Below, one piece after another: positions 1 through 10,414 of a stretch of DNA of 64,000 nucleotides. A model generated the notes under the pieces. That model made no database searches and had not been told where the DNA came from. It was given only the letters and a program-made list of their open reading frames with translations. Origin of the DNA: Cladopsammia gracilis (taxonomy: Eukaryota; Cnidaria; Anthozoa; Scleractinia; Dendrophylliidae); NCBI GenBank assembly GCA_022457155.1, contig JAJGOT010000170.1, forward strand, positions 776,501 through 840,500, read 5' to 3'. Positions within the stretch are counted from its first letter, which is position 1; each line of letters begins with the position of its first letter. A program made the translations under genes and the position numbers.

Positions 1-1082
1 CGCGTGACCTGTCACTTATTTGTCTTTATTTGATAAAGTGCAAGTTTTCATCAAGATCAAAAGAAAAGTCTCTTTTTAAAATAAAAATGCTCGAAGGAAA
101 ATTATTAAGCTTGTTAAAACCAATTTGCGCCAAAAAATCAAAAATCAAAGGTCACGGATATGTATGTGTATACCGGGAGTCTAGGGTGTACTCTAACTGC
201 ACGTCCGATCCAAGAGAGAGGAAGATAGGGGCCTTGGGAACGAGGTTGGTAGACGTTTCAATAACAAATTGATCATTAAAACAGACCGTTGGCCGTCGGG
301 TGTTGATATGAACGATATGGTCAATAATGTTTAATTTTTATTGGTAAATTGCACAACCTTCTAAAGTCGCTGTCGTAATTTGTCGTATTTTTGAAGCGGA
401 ATCGAGCCGCTTCTCGCTGTTCAGAACGTCTCATGTCGGCAATTTTCGGGGCCACGTCGCTTGTCGTTTTTACCAAGGCTTCTTTAAGCCGAGATGTTTT
501 GAAAACAGCTTCGGCTATAAAAGGAAACGAAATCTAATTACCAGCTCTATTCCTACAAGAGACACCATTCTGCCCGAAGGTACACAATTTTTTAGTTGAC
601 GGAAAAAGCGACAAGTAAAATATTTTCATTTGCCTTTTTTACAATAGTCTACCTTAGTGAAGTATTTAGATAAAACATTCCTTTTTTACTGAAGTCTTTT
701 TACTGAACTTATTCATATGCACAAAGTTCTTGTTTTGTCTCATACATCCACATGTACACTGCACATATAAATTGGCTGTTTAAAAACATTGCTAGTAAAT
801 CAATTTTAATCCCAAATGAAAATCGTTGCAATATGTTTTAGTTTTGTTTAAATATCAATAAATAAAGATAGTAAATATTTTTTAACCTTCGTACATCTTT
901 CCCAAATTTCGATCGATAAGAAAATCGCCATTGTAATGCCATACAAGTCATTGCTACTAAAATACTGTGACTGATACAAAACATAGAAAAATTAACTAAG
1001 TAAGATAGATTGAATCTAAGTAGTTTTGCCACCCCCATCCCTCCTCATAATTTTCTCCCGTAGCAACCAAATTGGCCTCGGC
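1..1082. other. AT-rich non-coding stretch
   Basis: No coding exon recognised on either strand. The only signal seen is a TATA-like box (separate entry). Short open frames here have no domain, cysteine pattern or splice context that supports a gene. Confidence 0.5.
516..524 (+). promoter_or_regulatory. possible TATA box of an unidentified gene
   Basis: TATAAAAGG matches the TATA consensus well. About 60 bases downstream, near 579-582, there is a GAAG|GTACAC sequence that could be a 5' splice donor. A short untranslated first exon is therefore possible. No downstream coding exon could be tied to it, so it may be chance in AT-rich DNA. Confidence 0.22.
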
Positions 1083-1162
1083 TCATTCGCTAAATATAAT
1101 CAAGTTGAAGTTTCCCCTCAACTGTAAAATGAAGACTATTTTGAATAAATACGGTAAATTAA

Positions 1163-1490
1163 CATGAAAATTATTTACATTCATACTCGTGATTATTTTG
1201 TTGCTCATGACTTTTATTGATTTGGTGGCTCCTAAAAGAGCCCTTAAGTCCTCTATGACTGCAATGTCTAACTCTACGATTAGACCTACAGGTATTTTCA
1301 ATCTTTCAACTTCAATAAACCATTTAGCAGCTTTACACATATTACCTATCACGTCTTTACTACATTTACCTATCAAAGGCACCCAACTTTTCCAATTCTT
1401 GTTGTTGTTGTTGTTGTTGTTGTTGTTTTTTATTAACCTTACATTCTCTCGCATTAACGAGATGGCTTTAAGAGCCCTTTGATTATTGTA
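1163..1490 (-). repeat. dispersed repeat family R1, copy 1
   Basis: Read on the minus strand, this block begins with a conserved end (CAAAGGGCTCTTAAAGCC), continues CATCTCGTTAATGCG, and ends with a sequence around ATAATCACGAGTATGAATG. The same two blocks, in the same order, occur at 21981-22260 on the plus strand. The first block alone recurs near 42332-42378. It includes a (TTG)n microsatellite at about 1402-1429. Overlapping open frames are not supported as genes because the other copies do not keep them. The superfamily is unknown. Confidence 0.6.
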
Positions 1491-1529
1491 AAGAGCAGTT
1501 ATTAACAAGGTATAGCCTGAACCATTCAT

Positions 1530-2890
1530 TCCGAAAAGCGGGAAAGCTCTTTCCCCTATTACGAAATGTATAATGTAAAGTAATATACTAGTGTATCCAA
1601 AAGATAGTAATTGCTGCGGTAAATTTGTTATAATAATGCTGTTTTATCGTCTCGCTGGTATTACAGAATTTTCTCTTTCGTTTTTTGAGGGGAAGCAAAG
1701 CAAATGTAACCGGGATGAATCGACGAAAACTCCAGCTGATAAGACGACTAATTTTGTTTTGTAATTCACGCATCAAGTTCTTGCAATGTCTGTAGAATAT
1801 TGTTGAGCAAAGGATGCGTTCACCACGAGGAAGGTGTGAAAATTTAGGCTAATTATTGATAATGAATATGTTGCGTTACTAGCTAGCCGTATCATGTTCG
1901 TGTCTCCACGCGCTCAGGTCAGGTTTCGCGTCCCCACGCGCTCAGCTTAGTTCAGTCTCATCGACCGCTGTCGGAGTGATTTCAAAATAAATTTGTCTTT
2001 TATTCCGTACAATCTTCAAAAATCTTTGCTATCCAACGGTCCTATCACCATGCCTCACAGTTCTCGCTCAACTCGCGGTAGTCTTCGACACTTCAGTTCC
2101 GATTTCGATAAAAAATTACAGTGGAGCTGATGTGGTCGTGTATTAAAAGTTAAACAGTTGACAATTGAATAAAAAGCTTAAAAACTAATTAAAATTAAAA
2201 AATCTAACCTGTAGAAAAATTAATTTATAAATTAAGCTATTCGTATGAATCAAGCCTTCAAATACTTTAAAAAAACGTGTCTGAGTGTTGAGCAACGGAA
2301 ATAAGAGACGAAGAAAAATCGGTACTTGTCAGTCATGAAACCTTTGTTCCCAGGGTCTTTCGCTTCAGGAGACGAGAAGAAGAGAGACCGTGGAACGAGT
2401 TTGCTAGCCATACTTCGTTATAGTGTCGGTTACTTCTTTAAAGTGCTACTACGACGAAAAAAGTTTGTTTTTCTTTTCTTACTTCATTTCATTCAACTAG
2501 CTGAAAACCGTCGAAACCCCGGCATCCGCCATTAATCAGTTCACAAAACTGAAGCCTCCAATTATTCTAGAAAGCGGTCTCACGTGTGAGTATATTCTTG
2601 CATGTTTTCAAATACATCTTCACTGTAAAGTGGGCCCAAGAGCCACTAAAGTAAAAAAAAAAAAAAGAAAAAAAAAAAGCTTCTGTATGGGAGATCAGCC
2701 TTTCCACACAATGAAGCAGATTCCTGGAAGTAGCCTTTCGTTTTGGCCATTTGAAGCAAATAGTGTAGTAATCAGCACTTCTACTGTCCAAAATTATGAT
2801 CATATTATCTTGTACATAGCTTTAATATATTGTAACTTCTTTTAGGTGTCCCCAATTAGCAGCAATGCTAAATCTTATTGAAACGTTAAT
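1530..2890. other. non-coding stretch, no feature recognised
   Basis: AT-rich DNA with an A-rich tract at about 2650-2679. No exon, RNA gene or structured repeat could be supported. Confidence 0.4.
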
Positions 2891-2892
2891 AA

Positions 2893-2896
2893 AGTT

Positions 2897-2957
<61 letters not shown>

Positions 2958-2995
2958 ATTTATTTATTATTTATTTATTTATTTTATTTATTTAG
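2893..2995. repeat. (GAT)n microsatellite followed by a TTTA-rich tract
   Basis: About twenty GAT/ATG triplets in a row, then repeated TTTA/TTTAT units. The preceding bases (AACGTTAATAAAG) resemble the 3' tail of a non-LTR retroelement, where such simple repeats often form, but no element body was recognised upstream. Confidence 0.75.
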
Positions 2996-2999
2996 CATG

Positions 3000-3985
3000 G
3001 GTAGTATTCAGCACTTCTACTTTCCAACATTATGATCATATTAGCACTATTAAAACAGGAAGGAATTGAAACTAAAGGAAACAGCATCTTTCCCTTAGTT
3101 AAAATTACGGGACTGGTTATGGAATCTTGCAAACTTCAAAGAAGATACCAGAAATATATCAATTAATGTTGGAAACACCATAACCGCGTGTAATCGTTTG
3201 TTTTACTGTCGCCCGGCATGCTACATATAGTTGAACAAACTAAACGGAAACGTTTCTATTGTTGCTAATAGTTTTTTATTTGTTGCTCAATAAATTTAAC
3301 AAAACCATATGACTAAGACTTTTGTCGAGCTTCATAACTATTTTCTTAATTGGCTGTGGTTTTTAGTAATTATCAAGAGAACATATATATGTTCTCTTGT
3401 AATTTATATAATATATAAAAAATTAGGTGTACTGTTAATGCGTTATCTTACTGTTCTTATAAGTTGAGTTTAAACAGTACTTGACGTCCATGCAATGGCT
3501 AACATTTCTTCGCCCTCTTTTGCGGTTTTACAATAAAAATTAAGTGCTTAGGTTTCATAAGCCGGTGAACAGGGTATTTTACCACACTCGGTTCGCTCTC
3601 TGCTCACCACCGTAAGGTTTGCTGTCTTCGGTTTTTCGAGGGGATTTTTAACTTCCCGACAGTCTAGTATCCTTAACTTCCCGCTTTCGCCCCTGCCATT
3701 GGTGGCTAACGCTTCTTTGTTTGTTTTTCTTTTCTACAGCAACTTATTATTAATACAATATTCAGAATCCCCCCCCCCCCCCCCACCCCAATTGCCACCG
3801 CTTCCTGGCACATTTGGAATCCTATACACTTCCCACCCCTTTTTTTCTCAGTAGATTCCCCTTCGCCTGTATACCGGATTCCCGCCTCTGTGATCCCGTT
3901 CACTGACTGTCAACAACTGAAAACGCTTAAAATGGCTGAAATTGAACCTAGGAAACGAGAAAATTTAAATATCTATAGTATTTTT
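3000..3985. other. 3' flank of gene A; hairpin and poly-C tract
   Basis: No exon seen. Near 3377-3400 there is a perfect short palindrome (AAGAGAACATAT and its complement). A C-rich run lies at about 3770-3785. Gene A ends at 3990 on the minus strand, so its 3' untranslated region must lie in this stretch. Confidence 0.4.
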
Positions 3986-3989
3986 GGTT

Positions 3990-4819
3990 TTAATTTGAAC
4001 TGCTTTTCAACACCAACAGCACATATCCATCACCGTCATTCAGATCTATACTTGGTATCAAGTCACCGGTGCAGTAAGATCCACCCCCACCCCCGTGGGA
4101 ACCAAACGATGTGGCATGCACACCACCCCCGGAGTACCCACCCCCACCCCCTGCGAAACCATTGTATGCCGCCCCTCCCCCGCCAAATCCGCCAACCCCA
4201 TTACCAGTTCCACCGAGTCCTCCATTCAAATAGGACAAACCAGCTTCGCTGCACGTGCGAGAAACGCACATTTTTGTGTGCTGATTGTACAAGCAACACA
4301 TTCCGTTGCCACTAAACCCACCCCCTCCCCCCGCGTCGTTTGGCTGAGTAGCCATTACGGTCCCACCGAGACCATTCATTCCGCCAAACCGACTCCCATT
4401 TTCGCTTGTTTGGCCATTATCCCCTGCGGATGACGTTACCTGCCCTCCTCCACCACCCCCACCTCCAGCTGCTGCAAAAAGTTTGTTGTTTCTGTCCGCT
4501 ACAAACGTTCCCCCGCCTCCTCCGGCACCGGATTTTCCTTTAATCCCTTTCTGACCAATCAAAATGCGGAGTTGGGTTCCATGGACAAGCTTTACAACTC
4601 CGCTTACAACAGCACCGCGACCTCCTACTTTGGATTCTGCATCCCCACCAGACGCCCCCGCCACTGTGAGGATATACAGAGCTGTGAAGGGAACTGTCCA
4701 TATCTGTATTCCTTTGTCCAGTGTGACTGTTCCTTGCAGGGAAGTGTTAGTGTAGTTAGAGGTTGATATCGGTCCAGAGCTGCCTTGCATACCCAGACTT
4801 GTGAAGCGAAAAGAAATCG
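3990..4819 (-). CDS. gene A exon 3: ALK/LTK-like glycine-rich domain, C-terminal
   Basis: Terminal coding exon of gene A (about residues 158-433 of 433). The acceptor is TTTCTTTTAG|CG, phase 1, matching the phase-1 donor of the EGF exon. The protein starts ISFRFTSLG and then has a glycine-rich domain of the type found in ALK/LTK receptors: a hydrophobic IWTVPFTALYIL strand, GASGGD, GGRGA, ILIGQKG, GGGGGTFV, an AAGGGGGGGGG run, and a later GGFGGGG...GGGGGYSGGG block, ending in a hydrophobic YVLLVL strand before the stop. Several cysteines (CC, C, C) lie in the middle loop. No transmembrane segment or kinase follows, so a secreted protein is inferred. The plus strand across this exon is C-rich, and the open frames there are shadows. 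Family: glycine-rich ALK/LTK domain (PF12810-like), by pattern only. Confidence 0.85.
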
Positions 4820-5080
4820 CTAAAAGAAATTAATGTATTTCAAAATTTTAAATACTCTGCGTTATGTTGTGCATGATTAAAGAAGTTAGTGCTTGATCGG
4901 TAATCAGGTTACGTGGAGTTCACAAATATGTTATAAATCACCTGGTTTCCTATTTTGAACTACTGCGCATGCTCAAACCCGAGGCACCCAACGAACCAAG
5001 TTCACCAAAGGCTTTAGAAAGTCATGTTTATGTTTTCTTTTCATGATGTAATGCCGTCAAAGGGATATTTGTATTAGCTA

Positions 5081-5202
5081 GCGCCGCCATTTTTGAATAT
5101 TTATGACGTGTTACGGTTGTCTTATTGTTGCATACAAAAGAACTTCGATTCTTGACGATAGCGATAACCGTAACACGTCATAAATATTCAAAATGGCGGC
5201 GC
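5081..5202. repeat. palindromic repeat in gene A intron 2
   Basis: Bases 5081-5121 (GCGCCGCCATTTTTGAATAT, then TTATGACGTGTTACGG) reappear inverted at 5163-5202, with a spacer of about 40 bases. Likely a very short MITE. It lies in intron 2 of gene A. Confidence 0.7.
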
Positions 5203-5700
5203 ACGGGAAATTTGAAAGCGAAAATAGGCGATATTTATATCCATTTTATTTGTACACTAAAATTATATTTGCACCTGCTTTTTAAAAATTTTTAATTTCG
5301 ACTTTATTTCCAACAATTTAACGTCAATTTGTTCTGACAATGGAGGTTCCCTTTAAGGAAGCTGTTTCCTCCCGAAAGTTTTTGCTGGATCATCTGAGAA
5401 CCAAAAATAGCATTTTTCACCCTCTCGAAAACGTCAAGTGTAGTTTTTATTGTGTCCGAGAATGTCAGTTTACATTTCCGATTTAAGAACCTTATTTTTT
5501 CATCCCTTTATAGTCCTTAAATCTAAGAGGGTATGAGCATCTCGAACAGCTATTTCGCAAAAGAATTCATCAAGTGCCCCTGACAAATACAAGTGAAGGC
5601 GACTCGGCCTTCAGAAATAATGGACAAAGGGGTTAGTGTCTAAAGAAACTGTGGTGCTGCGTCTAAGGGGAAGTGAAACAAAAAAATGCTTTATTAGCTA

Positions 5701-6096
5701 AAGGTGCTGTTACACGTAACAATTTTTCGTTCAACTTGTCTCGCCAAAAAAATTGTTGCAAGTTTGCAAACACGATTTTTACTTGTAACACCCCTTTGCA
5801 ACTGAAAGTTGCACGAAAATTTTAATTGTTTTCTACTTTAATTTCTGCAAAAAATTTTTTCACGTTGTACAACAAAATACGTGTAACATGGCTCTTGCAA
5901 CTTGTTTCATCACACCCTTTTAACCATTCACAGCTCTGGTGGTGGGAGACAGATGCGTCATTTTTCAACTAACGCATTTTTTTTTCGCGAGATAAGTTGC
6001 ATGGCAATTGTAACGTGTAACATTGTACGTGCAACTTCCAAAAATGTTTTTGCCGACACAAGTTACACGAAAAAGTGATATGTGTAACAGCACCTT
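5701..6096. mobile_element. non-autonomous TIR element (MITE)
   Basis: The left end AAGGTGCTGTTACAC at 5701 is matched by its exact reverse complement at 6082-6096. Interior pieces (TGTAACA, GCAACTT, ACTTGTCTCGC) are also inverted about the centre. No coding capacity. Its right part belongs to a tandemly duplicated unit (next entry), so the duplication postdates the insertion. Confidence 0.7.
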
Positions 6097-6560
6097 GACG
6101 TGATAAAATTGGCAACCGTGAAGAGATCCAAAGCTGGCGTTTCGAGCACTAGCCTTTCGTTCTAGACCATCTGATGACAGGCTGACCGCTCGAAACGTCA
6201 GGTTTGGAATCTCTTCATGGTGGTCTGCCAGATTGCCTTGGTTAGTTGATAAAATCTTAACTTTTTTCAACTTACGCATATTTTTTCGCGAGACAAGTTG
6301 CATGGCAATTGTAACGTGTAACATTGTACGTGCAACTTCCAAAAATGTTTTTGCCGACACAAGTTACACGAAAAAGTGATATGTGTAACAGCACCTTGAC
6401 TTGATAAAATTGGCAACCGTGAACAGATTCAAAAGCTGGCGTTTCGAGCACTAGCCTTTCGTTCTAGACCATCTGATAACAGGCTGACCGCTCGAAACGT
6501 GAGGTTTGGAATCTCTTCATGGTGGTCTGCCAGATTGCCTTGGTTGGTTGATAAAATCTC
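5961..6560. repeat. two tandem ~300-bp units, each with an internal palindrome
   Basis: Unit 1 (about 5961-6258) and unit 2 (about 6261-6560) are nearly identical. Both run from a TTTTTCAACT-like start, through the right end of the MITE, to GTTGATAAAATCT. Each holds an imperfect palindrome (unit 1 about 6117-6225): GCGTTTCGAGC is inverted as GCTCGAAACGTC, with flanking arms around AGAGATCCAAA / TTTGGAATCTCT. The block lies in intron 2 of gene A. Confidence 0.75.
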
Positions 6561-8081
6561 ATTTTCGTCTTCAGAAATTAAATGAGCTTTGTTTTCGTGA
6601 AAAAGGTTTGTAAGCTAGGCTCGATTTCCGCCGTTTCTCGCGTCCGGTCTCTGAGCCTCCCCGAGAAGAACGGCTGGACGCGTGGCCACCGATCGTGTCT
6701 GTGACCTAAATTCAAGATTTAATTTATGCATCGCTACTGGTCACCGGATATGTTAAGCACACGTGATGGAGCACCAGATCTTGTCAATATGTCTATATGT
6801 ACAGAAGTGTGAAATACAATGAGCTTCATCCACAGCAATGAGGCACAATCTCTCTTCATAGACTTCACTCGATAACATCTTCCTTCATCGATCAGAACAC
6901 AAAAATCAGTCAGGTGATCAGTCCAAAGACGATCTCGCAGCCTCCCCCCTCAACGGCATTTTTTCGCCTCCTCATCCTTTTGATCTTCGCCAACAGACTC
7001 GGCAGTAATGCCTACTGATTTTAGGAATTTTACTTGATCTTCCATTAGCATTAGCCAGGGATGAAATAACGACAGCAATGGACTTAAAACTCGTCTCTTT
7101 CAAAATATCGAAAACCATCGGTGTGGATTGGAAAATAAGGGACTTTCGTGATCCCATAGTTGAATAACGAACAAATCTTCACCGTCAACCAGCTTTTAGA
7201 TTTTCAAGTTTAAATCTCTTTATAATACGATCGCACGCCAAATCAAACAACTCCTTCGTATCCGCCATTTTGAAATTATGCTCTAGAAAAATAATTTATT
7301 CGCCTGCTCGATTTGAGCAGGAAAGCTTCTGTTTGGAGGAAATTAACAGTAACAAGTTCACACGTCCCGCCGTGTTTTCGGGGAAGGAGCGCGGGCCCGT
7401 TTCCCAAACAGCGGCTGGTAGTCGAGACTATTTGTAAGCCAGCAACATGTACACTATCTCTGACTGGGATTATTACCTGTAACAAATTAAGTTAATTTTT
7501 ATTTCAGCACAAGAATATAGTCCGCCAGTTTTTGTTTTATTATGATGCACTGTGGTTTGTTTACGCACGTTCTGTGCTCGTCAATCAAAACCGACATATC
7601 TACTGTGCATATAATAGCTCCTTGTTTTACGACAACAAACGGCAAAGCAATAGCGTTTCTCTGGGAGCAATTCGTATCATGCTTTTCTTCCACATCCATT
7701 TAATGCTTTTCAATTTTGGGTCAAAAACACGAAACGTCAGAACAAACTTACGTTTATTCGACCATATGTTTTGGAATACGTTGAGCTACGAAATGTTTTG
7801 CAAGCTGTTGTTTGTACTTTTATTAATCTATTTTATGTATTTTTACTTTTGCCCAGCGACCATATCCAAATTGTGGACAGAAAACGTTTGAATTGGTCGT
7901 GAATTGCGTCAACCCCGAGACTACGGTATTTGTTAACTGGACCATATCGTTTTCTTATATCTTAGAACCTAAGAGATTAATTAAGTACGAGCATGCGCAA
8001 ACGAACCATTCCAGCCCACCGGACGAGGCTAGCTGACCTCGAAAATCGAAACGGTGGTACTGGGCTCGGATTACTTGTTAC
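6561..8081 (-). other. gene A intron 2, remaining part
   Basis: No exon or structured repeat recognised. A 119-codon open frame at 7532-7891 on the plus strand has hydrophobic stretches but no recognisable domain or splice context, and it is not called. Confidence 0.4.
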
Positions 8082-8202
8082 CTTGCGACTTCTCGCAAAA
8101 TGTTCCATGGTAAGGGGTCTGACAACGGCAGGAGTATCGTCTGTCCTGGTAGTCATAGTAACACCTGCCTCTATTATTACATTGCCTCGTACATGAAATC
8201 TC
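8082..8202 (-). CDS. gene A exon 2: EGF-like domain
   Basis: A 121-bp exon, too short for an open-frame scan. The acceptor is TTTCTTAACAG and the donor is G|GTAACAAG. It starts with a complete GAG codon (phase 0) and ends in phase 1. The translation has the six cysteines of an EGF module: C-x3-C-x5-C-x10-C-x1-C-x8-C, with NNRGRC, the CRC pair and PYHGTFC. The equivalent exon of gene B (33873-33993) has the same length, the same GAG start codon, the same phases and the same CxC and GxxC ending. It links the PAN exon (phase-0 donor) to the glycine-rich exon (phase-1 acceptor) without breaking frame. Confidence 0.88.
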
Positions 8203-8436
8203 CTGTTAAGAAACCAAAGAAAGGTTGTCATTAAACAAAATTAAATTATGTTGCGTTGACAAACTTAGTTGGCTTTTCGTTCGCAGCCAAAGCCCTTACA
8301 TGGGGGAGTACGGTTGAATTTGAAATGAAATAAGCTGTACACAGCTTGAACTCGTGGCGCCTTTAACTCATTGCAGCATCGATTCCCGAGTGTTTTGAGT
8401 GCTTTTACGGAGAAACATAAGCTCAAAAAACTTAAA

Positions 8437-8900
8437 TATGAGTGCATAAAGTAGCCCCCAATATTTTTTTGCTTAATCAACTCTACGTAAGTTGAAAAGT
8501 TGAATAGTTAAATATATCTTGTTTTAAACGTCGCGTTAGTGAGTTATAGAAACTTGAATTTACAAAATGCTTATTAGATGACGTAAAATTCGGGAATCAT
8601 TTATTATACAACTACTTGTTTTTACCTCCAAGTAATACTTTTTACGAATCAATTGACTATCCACAGTTTATATTTGGTATTTCTCAAATTGATTTTCTTA
8701 AAGTTGTATACTGCGTATTGTTAACTGACGTACAAATAATGGGAAATTCCCGAATTTACGTCATCTAATTAGCATTTTGTAAATTCAAATCTCTATAACT
8801 CACTAACGCGACGTTAAAAACAAGAAATATTTAACTTTTCAACGTACATAGATTTCATTAAGCAAAAAAAAAAAAAATGGGGGTTATACACTATAAATTT
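8437..8900. mobile_element. TIR element with ~145-bp arms in gene A intron 1
   Basis: The left arm runs from about 8453 (CCCCCAATATTTTTTTGC) to 8597 (TAAAATTCGGGAAT). The right arm, about 8745-8886, is its reverse complement with a few mismatches (AACTCACTAACGCGACGTT, GCAAAAAA...GGGGG). The spacer is about 150 bases. No coding content. A MITE-like foldback element. Confidence 0.75.
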
Positions 8901-10044
8901 GCATGCGCTAATGTGACACGAAAAAAAAAAGAAGAAAAGTCAATGCCGGATCTACAACTCGTGTGCTTCGCCACGAGTAATGAGAAGGGATAGAAGACGG
9001 AAGAGTATAAACACCAAGAAACAGTTGCTACCCACTCAAGAACATTCCAGCTTGAAAGCGAACTATTTTGGTGTCCATCTTCTAGATCTTAATCTCAAAC
9101 TCGTCTTTTAAATTTTCAGTTTTTGTTATTTTTCTAAATTTCACTTTTTTTTATCCCTCGGGACTACCAATAATCCCAAACAATTCACATCAAACAACTT
9201 CGTTCTAGAAACTTAAATTGAGCCATGTTTGGATTGCTTGAAACAGTAACAAGATAGTTCCATAAAACCGAACTAAGATATTGCAAAAAGGCATTAAAGT
9301 GCAATCCCCCTTATTAGGGGGCCGTGGGTGGTTTATCCAAGTTTTCATGTACAGCATAAATAAACTAACGGTATGGAGTGAAAATTAAATACTCCCTCTA
9401 TCCAGTCTGCGCTGTCGCGACTTTTATATTGTCGCTCTCAGTTCAGTCTAGAGATTCTGTTGATTACTGAGTTACATATTTGCGCTATACACGTCAGGCC
9501 CGTGTTCTTTCAATTTCATTCCCTTCCTTTAAGCCTGGTTTTCAGTAGCGACAAAAGAATGGAATGGAAACTGGCCTGACATAAGCGTAAGCACAAGCGC
9601 AAGCATAAGCATAAGGATAAATCTTTTATGTCAATGTTCGTTTTCACTTGATGAAAACTCTTCTGTTTTCGTTGATGTTCATGTTTAATTAAGCTTATGT
9701 CGCTAGTGAACAGCCGTTGAAACTTTACCTATCCCCAACTTAGGCAGTTATATACAACAAAATCAATTTTAAACGCTTATTTCGGGAAAACCAAATAAAA
9801 AGAAAGCTAAGGACCTAAAAACGACAGCAAGGGATTGACTGATGAAAGTGTAATAACAATTTTATCGCGCAAGGTGAATAACTGTAACCATAAAATAAAT
9901 TAAAAAAAGGTAGCCTGTTTTAGGCCTTCAGATAGTTGGGAGCGAAGGATAGAAAGTGGCGCGTAAACAAAACATTGCGAGGGATACTTAACACGAAGAA
10001 TTTGATCACAACTTTGCACACAAGAAAACGCCAAGAGTACTCAC
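8901..10044 (-). other. gene A intron 1, remaining part
   Basis: No exon recognised. Around 9585-9625 a short run of AGCATAAGC-like repeats occurs. The surrounding TCAGTAGCGACA / TTATGTCGCTAGTGAACAG pair (about 9541-9716) is partly inverted and may mark a degenerate TIR element. Confidence 0.35.
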
Positions 10045-10395
10045 ATAAAAATTGATGTATTGTTGATAGGTGCACTCGTCCTTTCTCACAAGGACGCTTA
10101 TCTGCTCTTCATGAATTCCGTTTTTATGGAGGTAACAAGTTCCCTCATCTCTACTGCTCCAACCCTTACAGTATGTTTGTGCGACGCAGTTATTCTCAGA
10201 TAGACAAGCCTGGCTGCATTTCATTTCACCCAAGGTTCGCAATTTTCTTATAATATCTGTATTCAGCGCACTATTGCGACGGAAGAACACTGCTCCATTG
10301 AAGCATCTGGCGTTGTGCGCTCGATCCCAACAAGATGATAGTGGTAAATGTCCAAAAACAGCGAAAATTATAACGATTACTGTAGATATTACCAT
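10045..10395 (-). CDS. gene A exon 1: signal peptide and PAN/apple-like domain
   Basis: First coding exon of gene A, 117 codons. The start ATG is at 10395. The open frame runs three codons further upstream but only from a TTG. Just upstream a TTTTTTTAG (10406-10414, minus strand) looks like the acceptor of a 5'UTR intron. Residues 1-21 form a hydrophobic signal peptide (VISTVIVIIFAVFG). Residues 22-117 are cysteine-rich, with Cys at about 22, 31, 60, 64, 70, 76, 87 and 108. The CSQACLSENNC spacing (C-x3-C-x5-C) and the later GTCYL fit a PAN/apple module, which usually binds protein or carbohydrate. The donor is TAT|GTGAGT, phase 0, and joins the phase-0 EGF exon. The full product would be about 433 residues, secreted: PAN, EGF, glycine-rich. 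Function is inferred from domains only. Confidence 0.82.
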
Positions 10396-10414
10396 TTTTT
10401 CCAAACTAAAAAAA

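Noticed and set aside
1083..1529. 148-codon minus-strand frame with an Asn run
   Set aside because: It lies in repeat family R1. The other copies do not keep the frame, and the Asn run is a (TTG)n microsatellite.
4095..4766. Plus-strand Pro/Thr-rich frames opposite gene A exon 3
   Set aside because: They are the complement of GGN codons in the glycine-rich domain and have no splice context.
7532..7891. 119-codon hydrophobic plus-strand frame in gene A intron
   Set aside because: No domain, no splice sites, AT-driven Phe/Leu/Tyr content.
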